Shown: positions 1 through 11,049, counted from the first letter of the stretch. The stretch: DNA of 21,110 nt from Chitinophagaceae bacterium (GCA_016706055.1 JADJKL010000014.1:1-21110); one strand, 5' to 3'. The notes: generated from the sequence alone by a model not told the origin. Program-made: numbers and translations.

Positions 1-27
1 CTTATCATCAAATCTGCATTCAAAAGC

Positions 28-1311
28 ATGAAGGTTTTTAAATTTGGAGGAGCGTCTGTTAGCAGCGGTAGAAAGGATTCTTAACCTTGGTCTTATACTG
101 GGCGAAGCATTGGGACGGGGAAGAACATTTTTGGTACATATTTCTGCTATGGGCAAACAACCAATGCTTTTAGAAAGTAGTAGTTACTTGTTACAATAAA
201 AAAGAAGAAGCCTTACAATTTTTTCACTCAAATTAAACAACAAATAATCTTTCCACTGCCAAATACGTTTTAGTTACTCAATATCTTGCTTGGTGAAAAG
301 CAGTTAAAAGATTTTTTACAGAAGTGGGAATGTATATTGTACGATAAACCTGTAAGAGATTATGACTACCATTATTGATCAGATTGTTTGTAAGCAATGG
401 AATTATTATCCAAAGCATCATCATTACAGCTCACCTCAAACGAAATAGGCATTAAAATGACATATGGCTTGATGTACGGGATATTATCCGGAACGTGGAT
501 GATGATTTCTGAGATGCCTATATTGATTGGGACCTTACAGCAAAGAGTTGAATCAATTATAAAGCCTGGCTTGGGAAGGGAGCAACATTGTGTTGATGCA
601 AGGTTTCATTGGCGCTACGGATGAAAATGAGAGCACCACACTTGGCAGAGAAGGAAGTGATTATACCGCAGCAGTTTTTGCCAATATGCTTGATGCCGAA
701 AATGTAACGATATGGAAAGATGTAGAAAGTGTAATGAATGCCGACCCGAAGCAATTTACAGATGCAATTCCGATTGCAGAGCTAAATTATAAAGAAACGG
801 TGGAAATGGCTTATTACGGCGCACAGGTTATTCATCCAAAGTTTCATCTAAGCCTTGTAAAATAAAATAAAACATTCCACTAATTGTAAAATGCCTTCTT
901 ATTGATCCAACACTTCCCGGCACATTGGTACATAACAACCCTATTCAAAACCTTCCGCCAATAATTGTTCTGGAGAAAATACAGGTAATACAAAAGTAAC
1001 TACAAAGGATTTTTCTGCTTTGTAGGAGATCATGAAGTGTTAGTGTTTGTATCAATCGTTTGAAGTATTTACATTTAAAAACCAAATCTCATACAGATCG
1101 GTGCAATAAATTTTACATTTGCTAGATTATTGGCCGGAGAAAATTGAAAACTTGCCTTGAAAGCTTCTTAATTTTAAATGTAAGTAACAAAAGATCTTTA
1201 ACTTTTAATAATACGACATTACACAAAGAAAAGTTTGATGAATTAACGAATGAGAAATCTATTATTCTCTTGCAACAAACAACAGACACTATTCAGGTTT
1301 TGCTTAAATAA
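28..1311 (+). pseudogene. lysC: Aspartate kinase, monofunctional, frame broken by many indels
   Basis: Phosphorylates L-aspartate, the first step toward lysine/diaminopimelate, threonine and methionine. The ATG at 28 opens on the kinase signature KFGGASV. After a few codons the frame is lost, but the family can be followed across frames to the TAA at 1309-1311. The best block (about 590-865) contains GFIGATDENE, the substrate/ATP segment GREGSDYTAA, VTIWKDVE, NADPK and AYYGAQVIHPK, all in canonical order. The regulatory (ACT-like) tail can still be read in pieces, such as SIILLQQT before the stop. The total span (about 428 codons) matches a monofunctional enzyme of about 420-440 residues, so there is no sign of a fused homoserine dehydrogenase. 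The gene converges on the transpeptidase gene with only 33 bases between them. Family assignment is firm; the breaks are probably sequence errors. Confidence 0.85.
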
Positions 1312-1344
1312 AAGACTATAGATTTTCTACTGTTATTGTTTAAA

Positions 1345-2504
1345 TCATCTTTTAGCCATGGTTTCCCCATAGGGTAATGCAGGCTCCATGTACCCATATC
1401 TTCCATACGAATTCATCAGTTCGTCTTCAAGTTCCTTTCCTTTTACTCCCTTTCAAAATTTTAGTTAACAGGCACACCATCTTTATCTACAACCAATTCA
1501 ACTTGAACATATGCTTTCGTAACTCCTTTTGGCAAAAACTCGCCAACGTCTTTACCTACTTTATCAAGGTATTTCATAAACACATCGCTGTCACCGGAAA
1601 TTCCGGCCATTGATGCAATTGCTTCAACCATCTCTGGGTTTACTTTTCTTGTATTGGTGTTGAACTGGAGGTCTTTTAATCTTGTCTCTTCAACTATTTC
1701 TTTCCTTTTCTAGGAGGAGCATCATTGATAATATAATCGCCATTTTCACTAATCAACACAACACGCATCTGCTTATACTTTTCAAAATAATCATACGCAT
1801 CCTCCATTCTATCTGCAAAAGCTTTTAGCTGGTTATCCGTCATTGTAAGGCTCTCCAGATATTTTATACTCTTGTCTTTATCAAACCTAATTGAAAAAAT
1901 GTGAACAGTCATCAAAATCCTGACCCTGACTTTTGCCAAATGCTGCCAATACGTAAAGTTCACCAATTTGCTGATCGGTAATTGGTATGCAACCAACCGT
2001 AACACAACCGCCATGAATATAAATTGCCGGTAATTTCCTGGCCCAGTTGCATCACTAAGAATCTTGTCTAAGTTACTTGAATAATCCGCGCCGGTTGATA
2101 AACAGTAATTGCTTCGGGGATTGTAATTCATTGATATAATAAAACCCTTCTGGCACTTGGCAATCTCCTTCCATTCGTTTAGGGCCAAGTGTTCCGGCAA
2201 GGGCACAAACTTTATACGTTTTAAATAATTGAAACTTGTCTTTCAAATCATTCTTCACCCAAACTTCCAATTCAGCTATCGTATTTAAAAGAACGGATAT
2301 ATATGTACTTTGTCAATATTCCAATTTTTTTTTTCGAATTGTTTTTGCAGTGTATCCTGTTTCTTTGGAAACGCCTCACTTGGCCTTGGGAAATTTGGTT
2401 GGTAATCTATAAATGAATACGAATTTGTGCCACCTTTAGAAGGGAGGCTGAGCAGCCGGGGTTAATGGAAAAGCTTCATAAAAACAAATAAGTAGGTTCT
2501 TCAT
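1345..2504 (-). pseudogene. YafK-type murein L,D-transpeptidase with C-terminal TonB-like domain, frame broken
   Basis: Read on the minus strand from an ATG at 2504 (MKNLLICF, a signal-peptide-like start). After that come LEVWVKNDLKDKFQLFKTY, then ALAGTLGPKRMEGD and VPEGFYYIN, and in a shifted frame the catalytic motif IHGGCVTVGCIPITD (around 1990-2035) with the nucleophilic cysteine. These are the landmarks of the YafK/ErfK/YkuD fold, which cross-links or edits peptidoglycan in the periplasm. Past KGDYIINDAPP-type sequence at about 1700 a one-base slip leads into EETRLKDLQFN, then MAGISGDSDVFMKYLDKVG, then LPKGVTKAYVQVELVVDKDG, which resembles the C-terminal domain of TonB energy transducers. 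The stop is at 1345-1347 after GETMAKR. No ATG with a plausible start context was seen between the two parts, so one fused polypeptide of about 385 residues is inferred. Identity of the transpeptidase part is secure; the fusion is likely but rests on correcting one indel. Confidence 0.75.
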
Positions 2505-2626
2505 AATTTCTTCAATAAAATTAACGGCAGGTGATTAATTATATTATCATCCTGTTCATAAATTATTGATAAAGATAACTAAAATGAGAGAAGTGTAACA
2601 TCAGTAAAAGAGGTTATTAACAGTTC

Positions 2627-3814
2627 TCAAGTGAGATGTTTATAAACTCTGCATCTTGTTCTCTCTCCAAAGCTTTCAAACAAAGCCTTGAAATTTTGCC
2701 GAAACTTTGAGCAATTTTTCGCTGTGATATGATCTCAAAAATAACGTAGGTCGATTTTCCAATGGTTTGCTGAAAATTTGTAATAGATAACCTTCATCAT
2801 CTCTGTCAACTGTGACCTGAGTTTTTGCAACGGCCCAGATCTTCATCAATTTTTCCTACCCTGACTCACCGTCTTCATAATATATTGAAGGCACTTTCCA
2901 GGAATATCCAAAACTCAATCTCATGCAAGTCAGTGACAGTTTAGCACAATATCAGTTGTTTGCATTGAACATGCTGTACTCCCCCCATGGTAGAAGCCAT
3001 CGACAATTCTTTACCTGTCTATTTTTTTCTTCCCTTCCGCTGGTTCGTTAATCGGAAATTTCACATAACCGTTGCCGCTGCTCATCACTTTACTCATGAA
3101 GGCGGAATATTCTGTAGAAATATCTTCATCATCAAATGACTTAGGATGTTTTTGAAGCCCATCACCTCTTCATAAAAATTTACGCAAGGATTCATCTGGT
3201 TCCAGCCCACATTGCCACACAATGGTCAACATATAACAAACCGGTATCAGCCGGTGCAAAAAGCGGATTCGACCAGGCGCGGAAACCGGGCATAAACACA
3301 CCGTTGTAATTTTTCCTTTCAATAAATAAATGCAGCGTATCGCCGTAGGTGTGGATGCCGCTCATGACCACTTCCCCGCCTTCATCTTTCAAAGAAACGG
3401 GCTCCATGGATGATGATGCACCACGCGCGGTAGTTTCTTTCCAGGCAGGGCTAGCATCAGGTACTGCAAGGCCAGCACTTTACGCCATCACCATGTTTGT
3501 AAATATGATCCGCAATGGGATTGTTGGTCGTAACGGCGTTGGTGAAATGAAAGTCAGCTTGCTGGCGTACTACATAACCTGACACGGTCTTTTAAACCGG
3601 TTTCCGGACCGGCATAAGCCAGTGCTGAAACCAAAGCACTCATATAATAATGGGCAGCCTGTTTGGCATTGCCCACATAAAATTCTACATAATCGGTTCC
3701 TTCCAGCGGGAGGAAATCGTTGGCGTTTAGGGTTGATCGAGTTTAGTATCGTATTCATGTTTGGGAGTTCCCGCCGGGGAAGGTTGAAATGATGTCAATC
3801 AGGTTTTGGTTCAT
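2627..3814 (-). pseudogene. hppD: 4-Hydroxyphenylpyruvate dioxygenase, frame broken
   Basis: Non-haem Fe(II) enzyme converting 4-hydroxyphenylpyruvate to homogentisate in tyrosine catabolism. Reading the minus strand and correcting indels gives DFLPLEGTDYVEFYVGNAKQ near 3690, then ETGLKDRVSYVVRQQ, then PIADHIYKHGDGVK. The clean block at 3192-3407 follows, with DEGGEVVMSGIHTYGDTLHL, VFMPGFRAWSNP and TGLLYVDHCV; the His of VDHC is an iron ligand. Further on are VMSSGNGYVKFPINEPAEG, VGKIDEDLG and, near the end, FFEI followed by QRK-like sequence, which supplies the conserved iron-binding Glu. The 5' end is uncertain: homology begins near 3725, and the nearest upstream ATG giving a sensible length is at 3814. 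Base composition changes inside the gene: about 35-43% GC below 3000, over 55% around 3250. No homogentisate dioxygenase is recognisable nearby. Confidence 0.82.
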
Positions 3815-3952
3815 TTCGAATCAGTGATCCATGGCAATGCCTCCATCAGCAGACTGAAATGGCCCCGTTTATCGGTGAAGTGTTTATGCGAGAATCGGGC
3901 TGCATGGGCCAAAGTTAAAACCACGGGAAACTCCCCGGGTTTATCTTCGCGC

Positions 3953-5066
3953 ATGCCTACCGACCCCAGAAAAATCGGCATCCTGGAGGGGCCAAAGCTT
4001 GGCGGATGATGCCGCAGGAAGCCGCCAATTATCCCAGTCGAAACCTATCTACTGAAATTGACTGAGTGCCCGGCGGCACAAGCTCTGTACACACTATGTC
4101 GGGGCGATATCAACAACTTTGATGCAGTGTAAACTTCGGGAAAAATTGGATGTAACGACTATCGAAATAGAATATGTGAATGTTGATGCATTGAGAAACT
4201 GGAAGAAGAAGGACTAAAGTTATTCCGAAACCGGCTGTACTGCACACGATTAAAAAAAGATCTTACAAAAACAATATTGATAAATCACCAGATCCCCACT
4301 TCCCGCATGTTATATGGCAAGTTAACGCACCGACATTGCTGAACACGAATACATGCTGCCGCCGTTTTAAAACTACGAAGGTGGTTATGACGGCAAAGGG
4401 GTACAGCTAATCAAACACAAGGAAGCGATAAAACGTTTACTCGCCCCCGGCATCTCTGGAAAAATGGTGGATATCAAAAAGAAATTGCGCAACTGGTGGC
4501 TGGTAGACCGGGCTGGTAATGCGCTCTACCCCCCGTTGAATGATGTTTGATCAGGTTTGAACCTGCTGGATTTCCAGCTTTGTCCCGCCGATATTGATGA
4601 AAAAACGCTCTGGCGTGTGGAAGCCATCGCGCGTTCTGTAGCTAAAAATTTCAAATCACCTGGATTGTTTGCAGTGGAAATGTTCCTCGATAACCAGGGA
4701 CAGGTACTCGTAAATGAAACGGCTCCACGGGTGCATAACAGCGGTCACCATACCATTGAAGCCCGTGCCTGTTCGCAGTTTGATATGCTTGATCCGCATC
4801 GGCGGGTTATCCGTTGAAAGGTGATCCGCATTTATTACATGCTTCTTTGATGGTAACATCATCGGTGCGGAAGGGATTCATGCGACCTGGAAATATGAAG
4901 GATTTGAAGAGGTTTATCCATGGAGAATGCGTTTGTGCATTTATAGGGAAAAGCAGCGAAACCCGGCCTGGCGCAAAATGGGGCATGTAACCCTGCTGGC
5001 GCACCAGCAAAGAACGCCTTGAAACAGGCGCACAAAGTTCGAAAACCCTGCTCCCCAAAAGCCTGA
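3953..5066 (+). pseudogene. purK: N5-carboxyaminoimidazole ribonucleotide synthase (PurK), frame broken
   Basis: ATP-grasp enzyme that carboxylates AIR to N5-CAIR in de novo purine synthesis; PurE then isomerises the product. The ATG at 3953 leads into DPRKIGIL and, with corrections, a glycine-rich segment ending in LGRMM, then QEAANYPVETY. Later segments are GDINNFDAV, VTIEIEYVNVDALEKLEEEG, PKPAVL, and GGYDGKGVQLI of the ATP-grasp loop. The longest clean stretch, 4557-4817, carries NLLDFQLCPADIDEKTLW, GLFAVEMFLD, VNETAPRVHNSGHHTIEA and FDM, which is diagnostic for PurK. The C-terminal part is shifted again and closes near the TGA at 5064-5066, giving about 370 codons, normal for the family. 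It is divergent from hppD. Unusually, the efflux operon follows directly, and purE appears only about 5.6 kb downstream. Confidence 0.85.
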
Positions 5067-5129
5067 CCCTCCTGTCACGTATATAAACCGTTTGTATTTA
5101 GTTCTGCGCTAACGCGGAAATACCGGTGT

Positions 5130-5165
5130 TTTGCCGTCAAACAACGTCCAGATCAGTTACCTTTA
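5130..5165 (+). promoter_or_regulatory. Candidate Bacteroidota promoter for the efflux operon
   Basis: A TTTG at 5130-5133 and TACCTTTA at 5158-5165 resemble the Bacteroidota -33 (TTTG) and -7 (TAnnTTTG) elements. The spacing is 24 bases, somewhat longer than the usual 19-21, in a region where indels are common. It lies 35 bases before the adaptor start in the 134-base gap after purK. The call rests on sequence resemblance only. Confidence 0.35.
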
Positions 5166-5200
5166 ACCGACTGATTTCCTAATCAATTGCACACTAAATC

Positions 5201-6242
5201 ATGCGGATTAATCCAATCACCCTTCTGTTCGCTGCCTTTTGTTGAGTTGTGGTTCGAAAGAAAAAGCGGAAGCCCCAAAAGGACCGGAGGCCAAAAGCCT
5301 CCCATGCAGGTGGATGTTTATCTTGTTAAAAGCCCCTTTTTGCGGAAAATATTGAAGTACCCGGAACCATTGGCCAATGAAGTGGTGGAAATCCATCCCG
5401 AAGTTCCGGGCGGATTGTCCAGCTCAATGCAGCGGAAGGCAAGATTTGTCTCACAGGGTGCCTACAAATTATATGACGGCGATTTACGTGCCCAGTTGAA
5501 TAAACTGAATATCCAACTGGCACTCGCCCAGAAAACAGAGGAAAGCTCAGGTTGATTAAAATCCAGGGCACCAGCCAGCAGGATTATGATATAAGCCTGT
5601 TACAGGTGAACAGCCTGCGCGCCGATATCGGCATTTATGCAAACCAGCATTTCAAAACAGTGGTAGCGTGCCCCATTCAGTGGAAACTTCGGTTTGAAAA
5701 TATTAGTCGGCCGAGCGTATAACACCATCAACAGTAATTGCAGTGATCAACCGGGTTTCGCAGCTGAAACTGGTTTTGTGCCTGAAAAATATATAGACAA
5801 AAATAAAAACTGGCAAACAGTCAGTTTCCGGCTGGAATGGTGATGAACGTCTTGGGAGCCAAAGTGATCACACAGAATCGAATATCACGGAGAACACACG
5901 CAGCCTGATGGTACGTGCACTGATCACATTGAAAAATGAAAATCTGTTGCCCGGTGCATTTGCAAGGGTACAACTTGATTTTGACCCCGACCCGCATGCA
6001 ATCATAATCCCCACGCAGGCGTGTTACCACAGGCCCGTGGCAAGAAAGTGATCCTGTTTAAACAGGGCAAGCCACATTTACAGATGTAACAACCGGTGTC
6101 CGCGACTCAGCCCGGGTACATATTGCGAGGGTTAAAGCAGGTGATACGGTTTGGTTACTGGTTTACTGTAGGTCGTTAAGGCCCGATACAAAAATCCCTT
6201 GGAAAAGTTGTTCACACTAACAAGTCAGGCCCTTTGTTATGA
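5201..6242 (+). pseudogene. RND efflux periplasmic adaptor (membrane fusion protein) lipoprotein, frame broken
   Basis: Periplasmic adaptor that joins the inner-membrane RND pump to the outer-membrane channel. The ATG at 5201 begins MRINPITLLFAAF and, after one correction, a lipobox ending in LLSCGS, so the protein should be lipid-anchored. Next come MQVDVYLVKSPF, an N-terminal beta strand ending in GTI, NEVVEIHPEVPG of the lipoyl half, GDLRAQLNKLNIQLALAQKTEE of the coiled-coil hairpin, and KTVVRAPFSGKLG of the second lipoyl half. The C-terminal beta domains include NLLPGAFARVQLDF, IIIPTQAVLPQARG and DSARVHIARGLKAGDTV. The end reads GPLL-TGA; its stop at 6240-6242 overlaps the pump start (ATGA at 6239-6242), indicating translational coupling. 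Length of about 347 codons is typical. Confidence 0.82.
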
Positions 6243-9200
6243 ATATATCTGAATTAAGTTTACGCAGACCGGTTCTGGCCATTGTGATGAATATTATCAT
6301 TGTTGTGTTCGGGATATCGGATTCAAATTCTCAGGGTAAGGGGATTATCCCGCCATTGATCCGCTTAATATCAGTGTCGAACCCCTACCCCGGCGCTAAT
6401 TCAGATATTATCGAAACACAGATTACCGAGCCGCTCCGAAAAAGGTGAACAGGGATTGCGGTATCAAAAACATTACATCCTCTGCAGCAACGGCAGCAGC
6501 AATATCAATGTTGAATTGATTTATCAGTAGATCTGAAGCTGCCGCCAATGATGTGCGCGATAAAGTATCGCAGGCGGTACGTTCCTTCCCCTCTGACCTG
6601 GATGCACCACCGGCAGTTTCGAAAAGCCGATGCGAGTCCCGACCCGATTTTATCCATGACCGTGCAGAGTGATACCCGCAACCAGCTGCAGATGACGGAG
6701 TATGCAAATAATGTGCTGGTGGAAAGATTGCAGACCATTCCGGCGTAAGTGGTATTCAGATTTGGGTGAAAAAGATATGCGATGCGTATCTGGCTGAATC
6801 TTCGAACTTAACGCATATAAAATAACCGGTAACGATGTACAGGCCGCGCTGCTCCGGGAAAACGTAGAATTACCTTCCGGTAAAATCTAGGGTAATAATA
6901 CAGAACTAACAGTCCGCACATTCGGACGATTGAATACAGAAGAAGAATTCAACAACCTGATTATCCGGAATGTGAACGGAGCTGATGTACCATTCCGGGA
7001 TGTGGTGAAGCCGTACTCGGACCAGAAAAAGAAGAAACGGTACTGAAAGAAAGCGGTACGCCGATGATTGCCCTGGCTATTGTACCACAACCCGGCTCCA
7101 ATTATGTTTCCATCTCTGATGAATTTTATAAACGACTGGAACAGATCAAAAGGGATGTTCCGGATGATGTGAAAATCAATATCGCATTAGACCAGACAAA
7201 ATTCATTAAGAAATCTATCCTCGAAGTGGAAGAAACCTTGATGTTGGCTTTCCTGCTGGTGGTGATGATTTTTTACCTGTTCTTCCGCGAATGGATCATC
7301 GCCATCCGTCCGCTGATTGATATTCCGTTTCACTGATCGGTGCGCATTCTTTATCATGTAAACCTGGGTGGGATTTACGATAAATGCACTGTCACCGCTC
7401 GCCATTGTACTGGCCACCGGCCTTGGTGGTGGATGATGGTATTGTGGTTACCGAAAATATTTACAAGAAGATTGAAAAGGGAATGAATAAATGGCTGGCA
7501 GCACTTGAAGGAAGTAAAGAAATCTATCAGCAGTTATTGCAACCTCTATAACACTAGCAGTTGTATTTCTTCCCATTGTATTTATGGAAGGTTTTACAGG
7601 TAGATTGTTCCGTGAATTTGGCATCGTAGTAGCCGGTGCCGTATTAATTTCTGCATTTGTATCCCTAACAACACTAACTCCAGTATTGCAACATAAAGTT
7701 TAGTAAAAGATGTGTACAAACATCTCTGGTTCTACAATAAAACAGAGCCTTTTTTCAGAGGGATGGAAAGTTCTTACCAAAATGTTTAATGTTTTATGGA
7801 AATAAGATGGATGGCATTTCTTATTGTAGGTATATGTAGTTGTTTGTGGTTTTATTTTCAAACAACTAAAATCGGAATTGGCACCAATGGGTGATCACAG
7901 CCAGTTTCGCTTGGCTTTATTCAGCTCCAGAAGGAACTTGTTTGATGCAATGGATGCATATGTAAACAGACTCCTGTGTGATTGTTTATGCTAGACTCTG
8001 TTCCAGAAAAAGATGTTGTATTAAGCGTAACTGCACCAGGCTTTTCCGGTTCAGGAAATGCTAATACTGGTTTTGTAAGAGTAATATTAGTTCCTCCATC
8101 AGAAAGAAGTCGTTCCAAAAAGGAGATTGTAGCGATGGTAAAACAAAAACATGTCAAAGTTTAATGAAGGCCGGGCTTCTGTTATTGAAGAACAAACAAT
8201 TTCTGTAAACCGCCGCGGTGGACAGCCTGTATCATTTGTAATTCAGAATAATAATTTTGATAAGCTAACAGCAATACTGCCAAAGATTTTAGAACAAGCA
8301 AGTAGAAAGCAAAGTATTACAGAATGGGGATTTTGATTTAAAGTTTAATAAGCCAGAGCTACGAGTTGAAATTGATAGATTAAAAGCAGCACAATTGGGT
8401 GTAAGTGTAAATGACATTTCACAAACATTGCAATTAGCATATAGTAATCGTCGGCTTGGGTATTTTACAAAAGATGGAAAACAATACCAGGTATTGGGAC
8501 AGGTAGCCCGCAACGATCGGGACGATCCAAACGATTTGAAAACATTGTTTGCCCGTAATACTCGGGGCGAACTAATTAGTCTTGACAATCTTGTTACTGT
8601 ATCAACAGAACTGTGGAACTGCTCCACCCATGCTAATCTACCATTTCAACCGGTATAAATCAGCTATAATTTCTGCTGGTTTGCAACTATAGGCTATATC
8701 ATTAAGTGATGGAATAGAAGAAATGGAAAGATTACAGATAAATTCGTTTTGATGAATCATTTGCTACTTCACTTTCAGGTTCTCCAAGAGACTTTAAAGA
8801 AAGTGGAGGTAATGTATTCTTTGCATTGATATTGGCACTTGCTCTTAATATATCTTATCCTACGTACCACAATTTGAAAGTTTTGTTGATCCTTTTTATT
8901 ATAATGATTACCATTTTGCTTGCAACACCTGGAGCCTCCTCTCCATGGCTTTTGGATATACACTAAATATATTTTCTCAAATTGGAATAATAATGTTGAT
9001 AGGTTTCAGCAATGTAAGAATGGGATTCTAATCGTAGAGTTTGCAAATCAAAACCAGGAAAAAGGAATGAAAACAGAAGCTGCAATTTTTCCGCTACGCA
9101 GCGATTGCGACCCATATTAATGACTAGTCTGGCCATGTCTCTCGGAGCATTGCCATCAGTATTGTCCTTAGGCGCTCCCGTCAACAAGCCTGGCCATTGG

Positions 9201-9362
9201 AGGGGGTAGTAATTGTTGGCGGAATCATGTTCTCAAAAGTACTTACATTGTTTGCATTACCAGCTAACTTAATATTCCTTTCACAAAAAAGAAAAAGTGA
9301 AACAGATAAATACGTCGGGCTAATGAAAAAAAAAAATCATCCATGCCATTGAAGAGATATAA
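6239..9362 (+). pseudogene. RND-family multidrug efflux transporter (AcrB/MexB-like), frame broken
   Basis: Proton-driven inner-membrane pump of the HAE1/AcrB type. The start MNISELSLRRPVLAIVMN is typical of this family in Bacteroidota. Across frames the usual order is visible: PYPGANSDIIETQITEPL, VRDKVSQAV, DPILSMTVQSDTRNQ, SGIQIWGEKRYAMRIWL, ELTVRTFGRLNTEEEFNNL, then SILEVEETLM before TM2. The proton-relay segment VVDDGIVVTENIYKKIEKG (near 7425-7475) retains both aspartates, and FLPIVFMEGFTGRLFREFG follows. The second half shows SVNRRGGQPVSFVIQNNNFD, LGVSVNDISQTLQLAYSNRR, SLSMAFGYTLNIFSQIGIIM and RPILMTSLAMSLGALP. The expected length of about 1,040 residues fits the span. The 3' end is uncertain; the frame giving IIHAIEEI ends at 9362 and overlaps the channel gene. 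GC content falls sharply near 7500-7680 inside the gene. Substrate cannot be read from sequence. Confidence 0.85.
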
Positions 9363-10670
9363 ATTTTTAAAAAAAAATTTTTTTATTAATACCTTATTCA
9401 GCACTCTAACATCTTCAGCTCAAAAGATTTTGACGATTGAGGTTAAAGCTATTGCAACAGCTTTACAAAATAATTACTGTTACAAGCAACTTTCAAAAAT
9501 GATTCTTGCGAGAAGTTGCACTGGATTATAGTTTCAGAAATGCCGCATTTCTTCCAAGAATAAATGGCAGTTTCGGCGAAACCTAATAAACAATAATCAA
9601 CGGCAGAAATTTGCCGACGGTACTGAAAGAAAATTAAATGACAATGGCTCTAATACTTAATGCAAGGTATCACAATGAACTGGATAGTTTTTGACGGATT
9701 AAAAATGTTTGCAACAAGAGATAAATTAGAAGAATTTGTAACTCTCGGTAGACTGGAATAAACAACAAGTTGTAAATACCATTCTAGTGTTACTTACAAA
9801 ACTATTATGCAATAGTAAGGCAGAAGTAACAATTAAAGCCCTAAATGATCAGATTCAATTTATGCAGAAAGAGTAAAACTTGCTCAATACAAACTAGATA
9901 TTGGAGTAGGCACAAACCCGATGTCTTGCAAAGCAAAGTAGATCTAAATGCTCAAAAGGCAGCATTTCTAAGTCAGGAAACACTCATGGCACAGTTGGGG
10001 AACAATTGAACCTAGGTTATCATTATCGAGCCTGAAAGCAAATACCTTGTTAGTGATACTATTCTTATAAATATGAGTGTTGCCCTTGCGAGATATTCAG
10101 GCGAATTTAGAAAAGAACAAATCTGATTTATTAATGGCCCAAAAAAAAACATAGATATTGCAAAACTTGTGTTGAAAAGAAAAAGCAAAGTAGTTCCTTC
10201 CAATAACTGCTCCACTAATTCTGGATACCATCAAATCACCATAAATAATAAAGCAACTGTTAATCCGTTTCAACCCCTCTATACAGCAGAAATTTCGGTC
10301 GCAATATTGGATTTACAATTGCCGTACCTATTTTGAACAACCTACAACAAAAAAGACTTATTAAACAATCTGCTCCATTTAATACCAGCAATTATTTTGA
10401 AAACCAAAAATCGATTTTAAACCTAAATGTCATTAATGCATATAGGACTATGAATTGCAAAGAGCACTGGCTCTCAAGAAGAGAATGTAGTGCTTGCAAA
10501 GAAAATCTTACAACCGTTTTTGAAGTATAGAATTAAATTCTACTACACTAATTCAATTGAGAAGAAGCACAAAAAACCCTGGAAGATGGGCCAAACAAGA
10601 CCATCAATGCAGGTATAATACCAAACTGCGAAACAGAATTACTGAGACTGAAGGTGAAATAATTAAATAG
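9343..10670 (+). pseudogene. TolC-family outer-membrane efflux channel, frame broken
   Basis: Outer-membrane exit duct for the preceding adaptor and pump. The ATG at 9343 gives a lysine-rich start and hydrophobic stretch ending STLTSSAQ, a signal peptide with likely cleavage before KILT. Then come EAIATALQNN, RNAAFLPRINGTFS, QRQKFADGTERKLND, MNWIVFDGLKMFATRDKLEE, KLAQYKLDIGVGTKPD, VLQSKVDLNAQKAAFLSQ, ALRDIQANLEKNKSDLL, GFTIAVPILN, VLAKENLQTVFEVYRI and LRETELLRLKGEIIK ending at the TAG 10668-10670. This is the standard double OEP repeat of about 440 residues. It overlaps the pump end and is probably translated from the same transcript. Confidence 0.8.
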
Positions 10671-10671
10671 T

Positions 10672-11041
10672 ATTTTTGACAAAAACAATCCACAAGAACC
10701 ATTGGTAGGAATAATAATGGGCAGCGATAGTGATTTGCCAATCATGCAGTCTGCTGCAGAAATTCTTAAGCAATTTGACATTCCGCATGAAGTAACAGTT
10801 GTGTCGCATCGTACTCCGCATCGTATGATTGAAAGTATGCTGAAACTGCAAAGCAAGAGGATTAAAGTTATTATTGCCGGTGCTGGTGGTGCTGCTCATT
10901 TTGCCCGGCATGGTTGCGTCTGTTACTACATTACCTGTTGTTGGCGTTCCGGTAAAATCATCGAATTCAATTGATGGATGGGATTCTGTTTTGTCTATTC
11001 TACAAATGAAAAAGGCTGGTTGGGAAAATAAGTTTGATTAA
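10672..11041 (+). pseudogene. purE: N5-CAIR mutase (PurE), frameshifted and lacking the expected C-terminal part
   Basis: Catalyses N5-CAIR to CAIR, the step after PurK. The core PLVGIIMGSDSDLPIMQSAA is unmistakable; it is followed by EVTVVSHRTPHRM (catalytic His region), then IIAGAGGAAH. One base is off at about 10903, and the shifted frame continues PGMVASVTTLPVVGVPVKSS and SIDGWDSVLSILQM. Family members normally go on for about 40-50 residues with a VATVAxNGAxNAG segment. Here the text jumps to KKAGWENKFD and a TAA at 11039-11041. The missing part is either an internal deletion or a real truncation. No ATG is available in frame: the frame opens with ATT at 10672 just after the channel stop, and the first alternative start codon is TTG at 10702. 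It lies immediately before the GxxExxY cassette. Confidence 0.85.
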
Positions 11042-11049
11042 CCCGGGCA

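Larger units (their letters stand above)
3190..7540. other. GC-rich segment with both edges inside genes
   Basis: Hand counts of 60-base lines give about 35% GC at 2701, 58% at 3241, 52% at 4561, 52% at 5941, 48% at 7261 and 57% at 7381, then 30% at 7681 and 37% at 8401. The segment covers the N-terminal two thirds of hppD, purK, the adaptor gene and the first part of the RND pump. Gene order and protein homology continue smoothly through both edges, so this is not an inserted island. A mosaic of two related genomes, either by assembly or by recombination, is the simplest reading. Edges are approximate. Confidence 0.6.

Noticed and set aside
2505..2626. A small gene between the transpeptidase and hppD
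   Set aside because: The 122-base gap is AT-rich with stops in all frames and no recognisable motif.
3820..3954. A 46-codon minus-strand frame starting MREDKPGEFPVV in the hppD-purK gap
   Set aside because: It starts in the same CATG that holds the purK ATG on the other strand, has no recognisable family, and the region is indel-ridden; too weak to call a gene.
8289..8627. A 112-codon minus-strand open frame inside the RND pump gene
   Set aside because: It mirrors well-conserved pump sequence on the plus strand and is serine/asparagine-rich shadow coding.
10548..10911. Two overlapping minus-strand open frames over the end of the TolC-like gene and purE
   Set aside because: Both are antisense to recognisable channel and PurE coding sequence.
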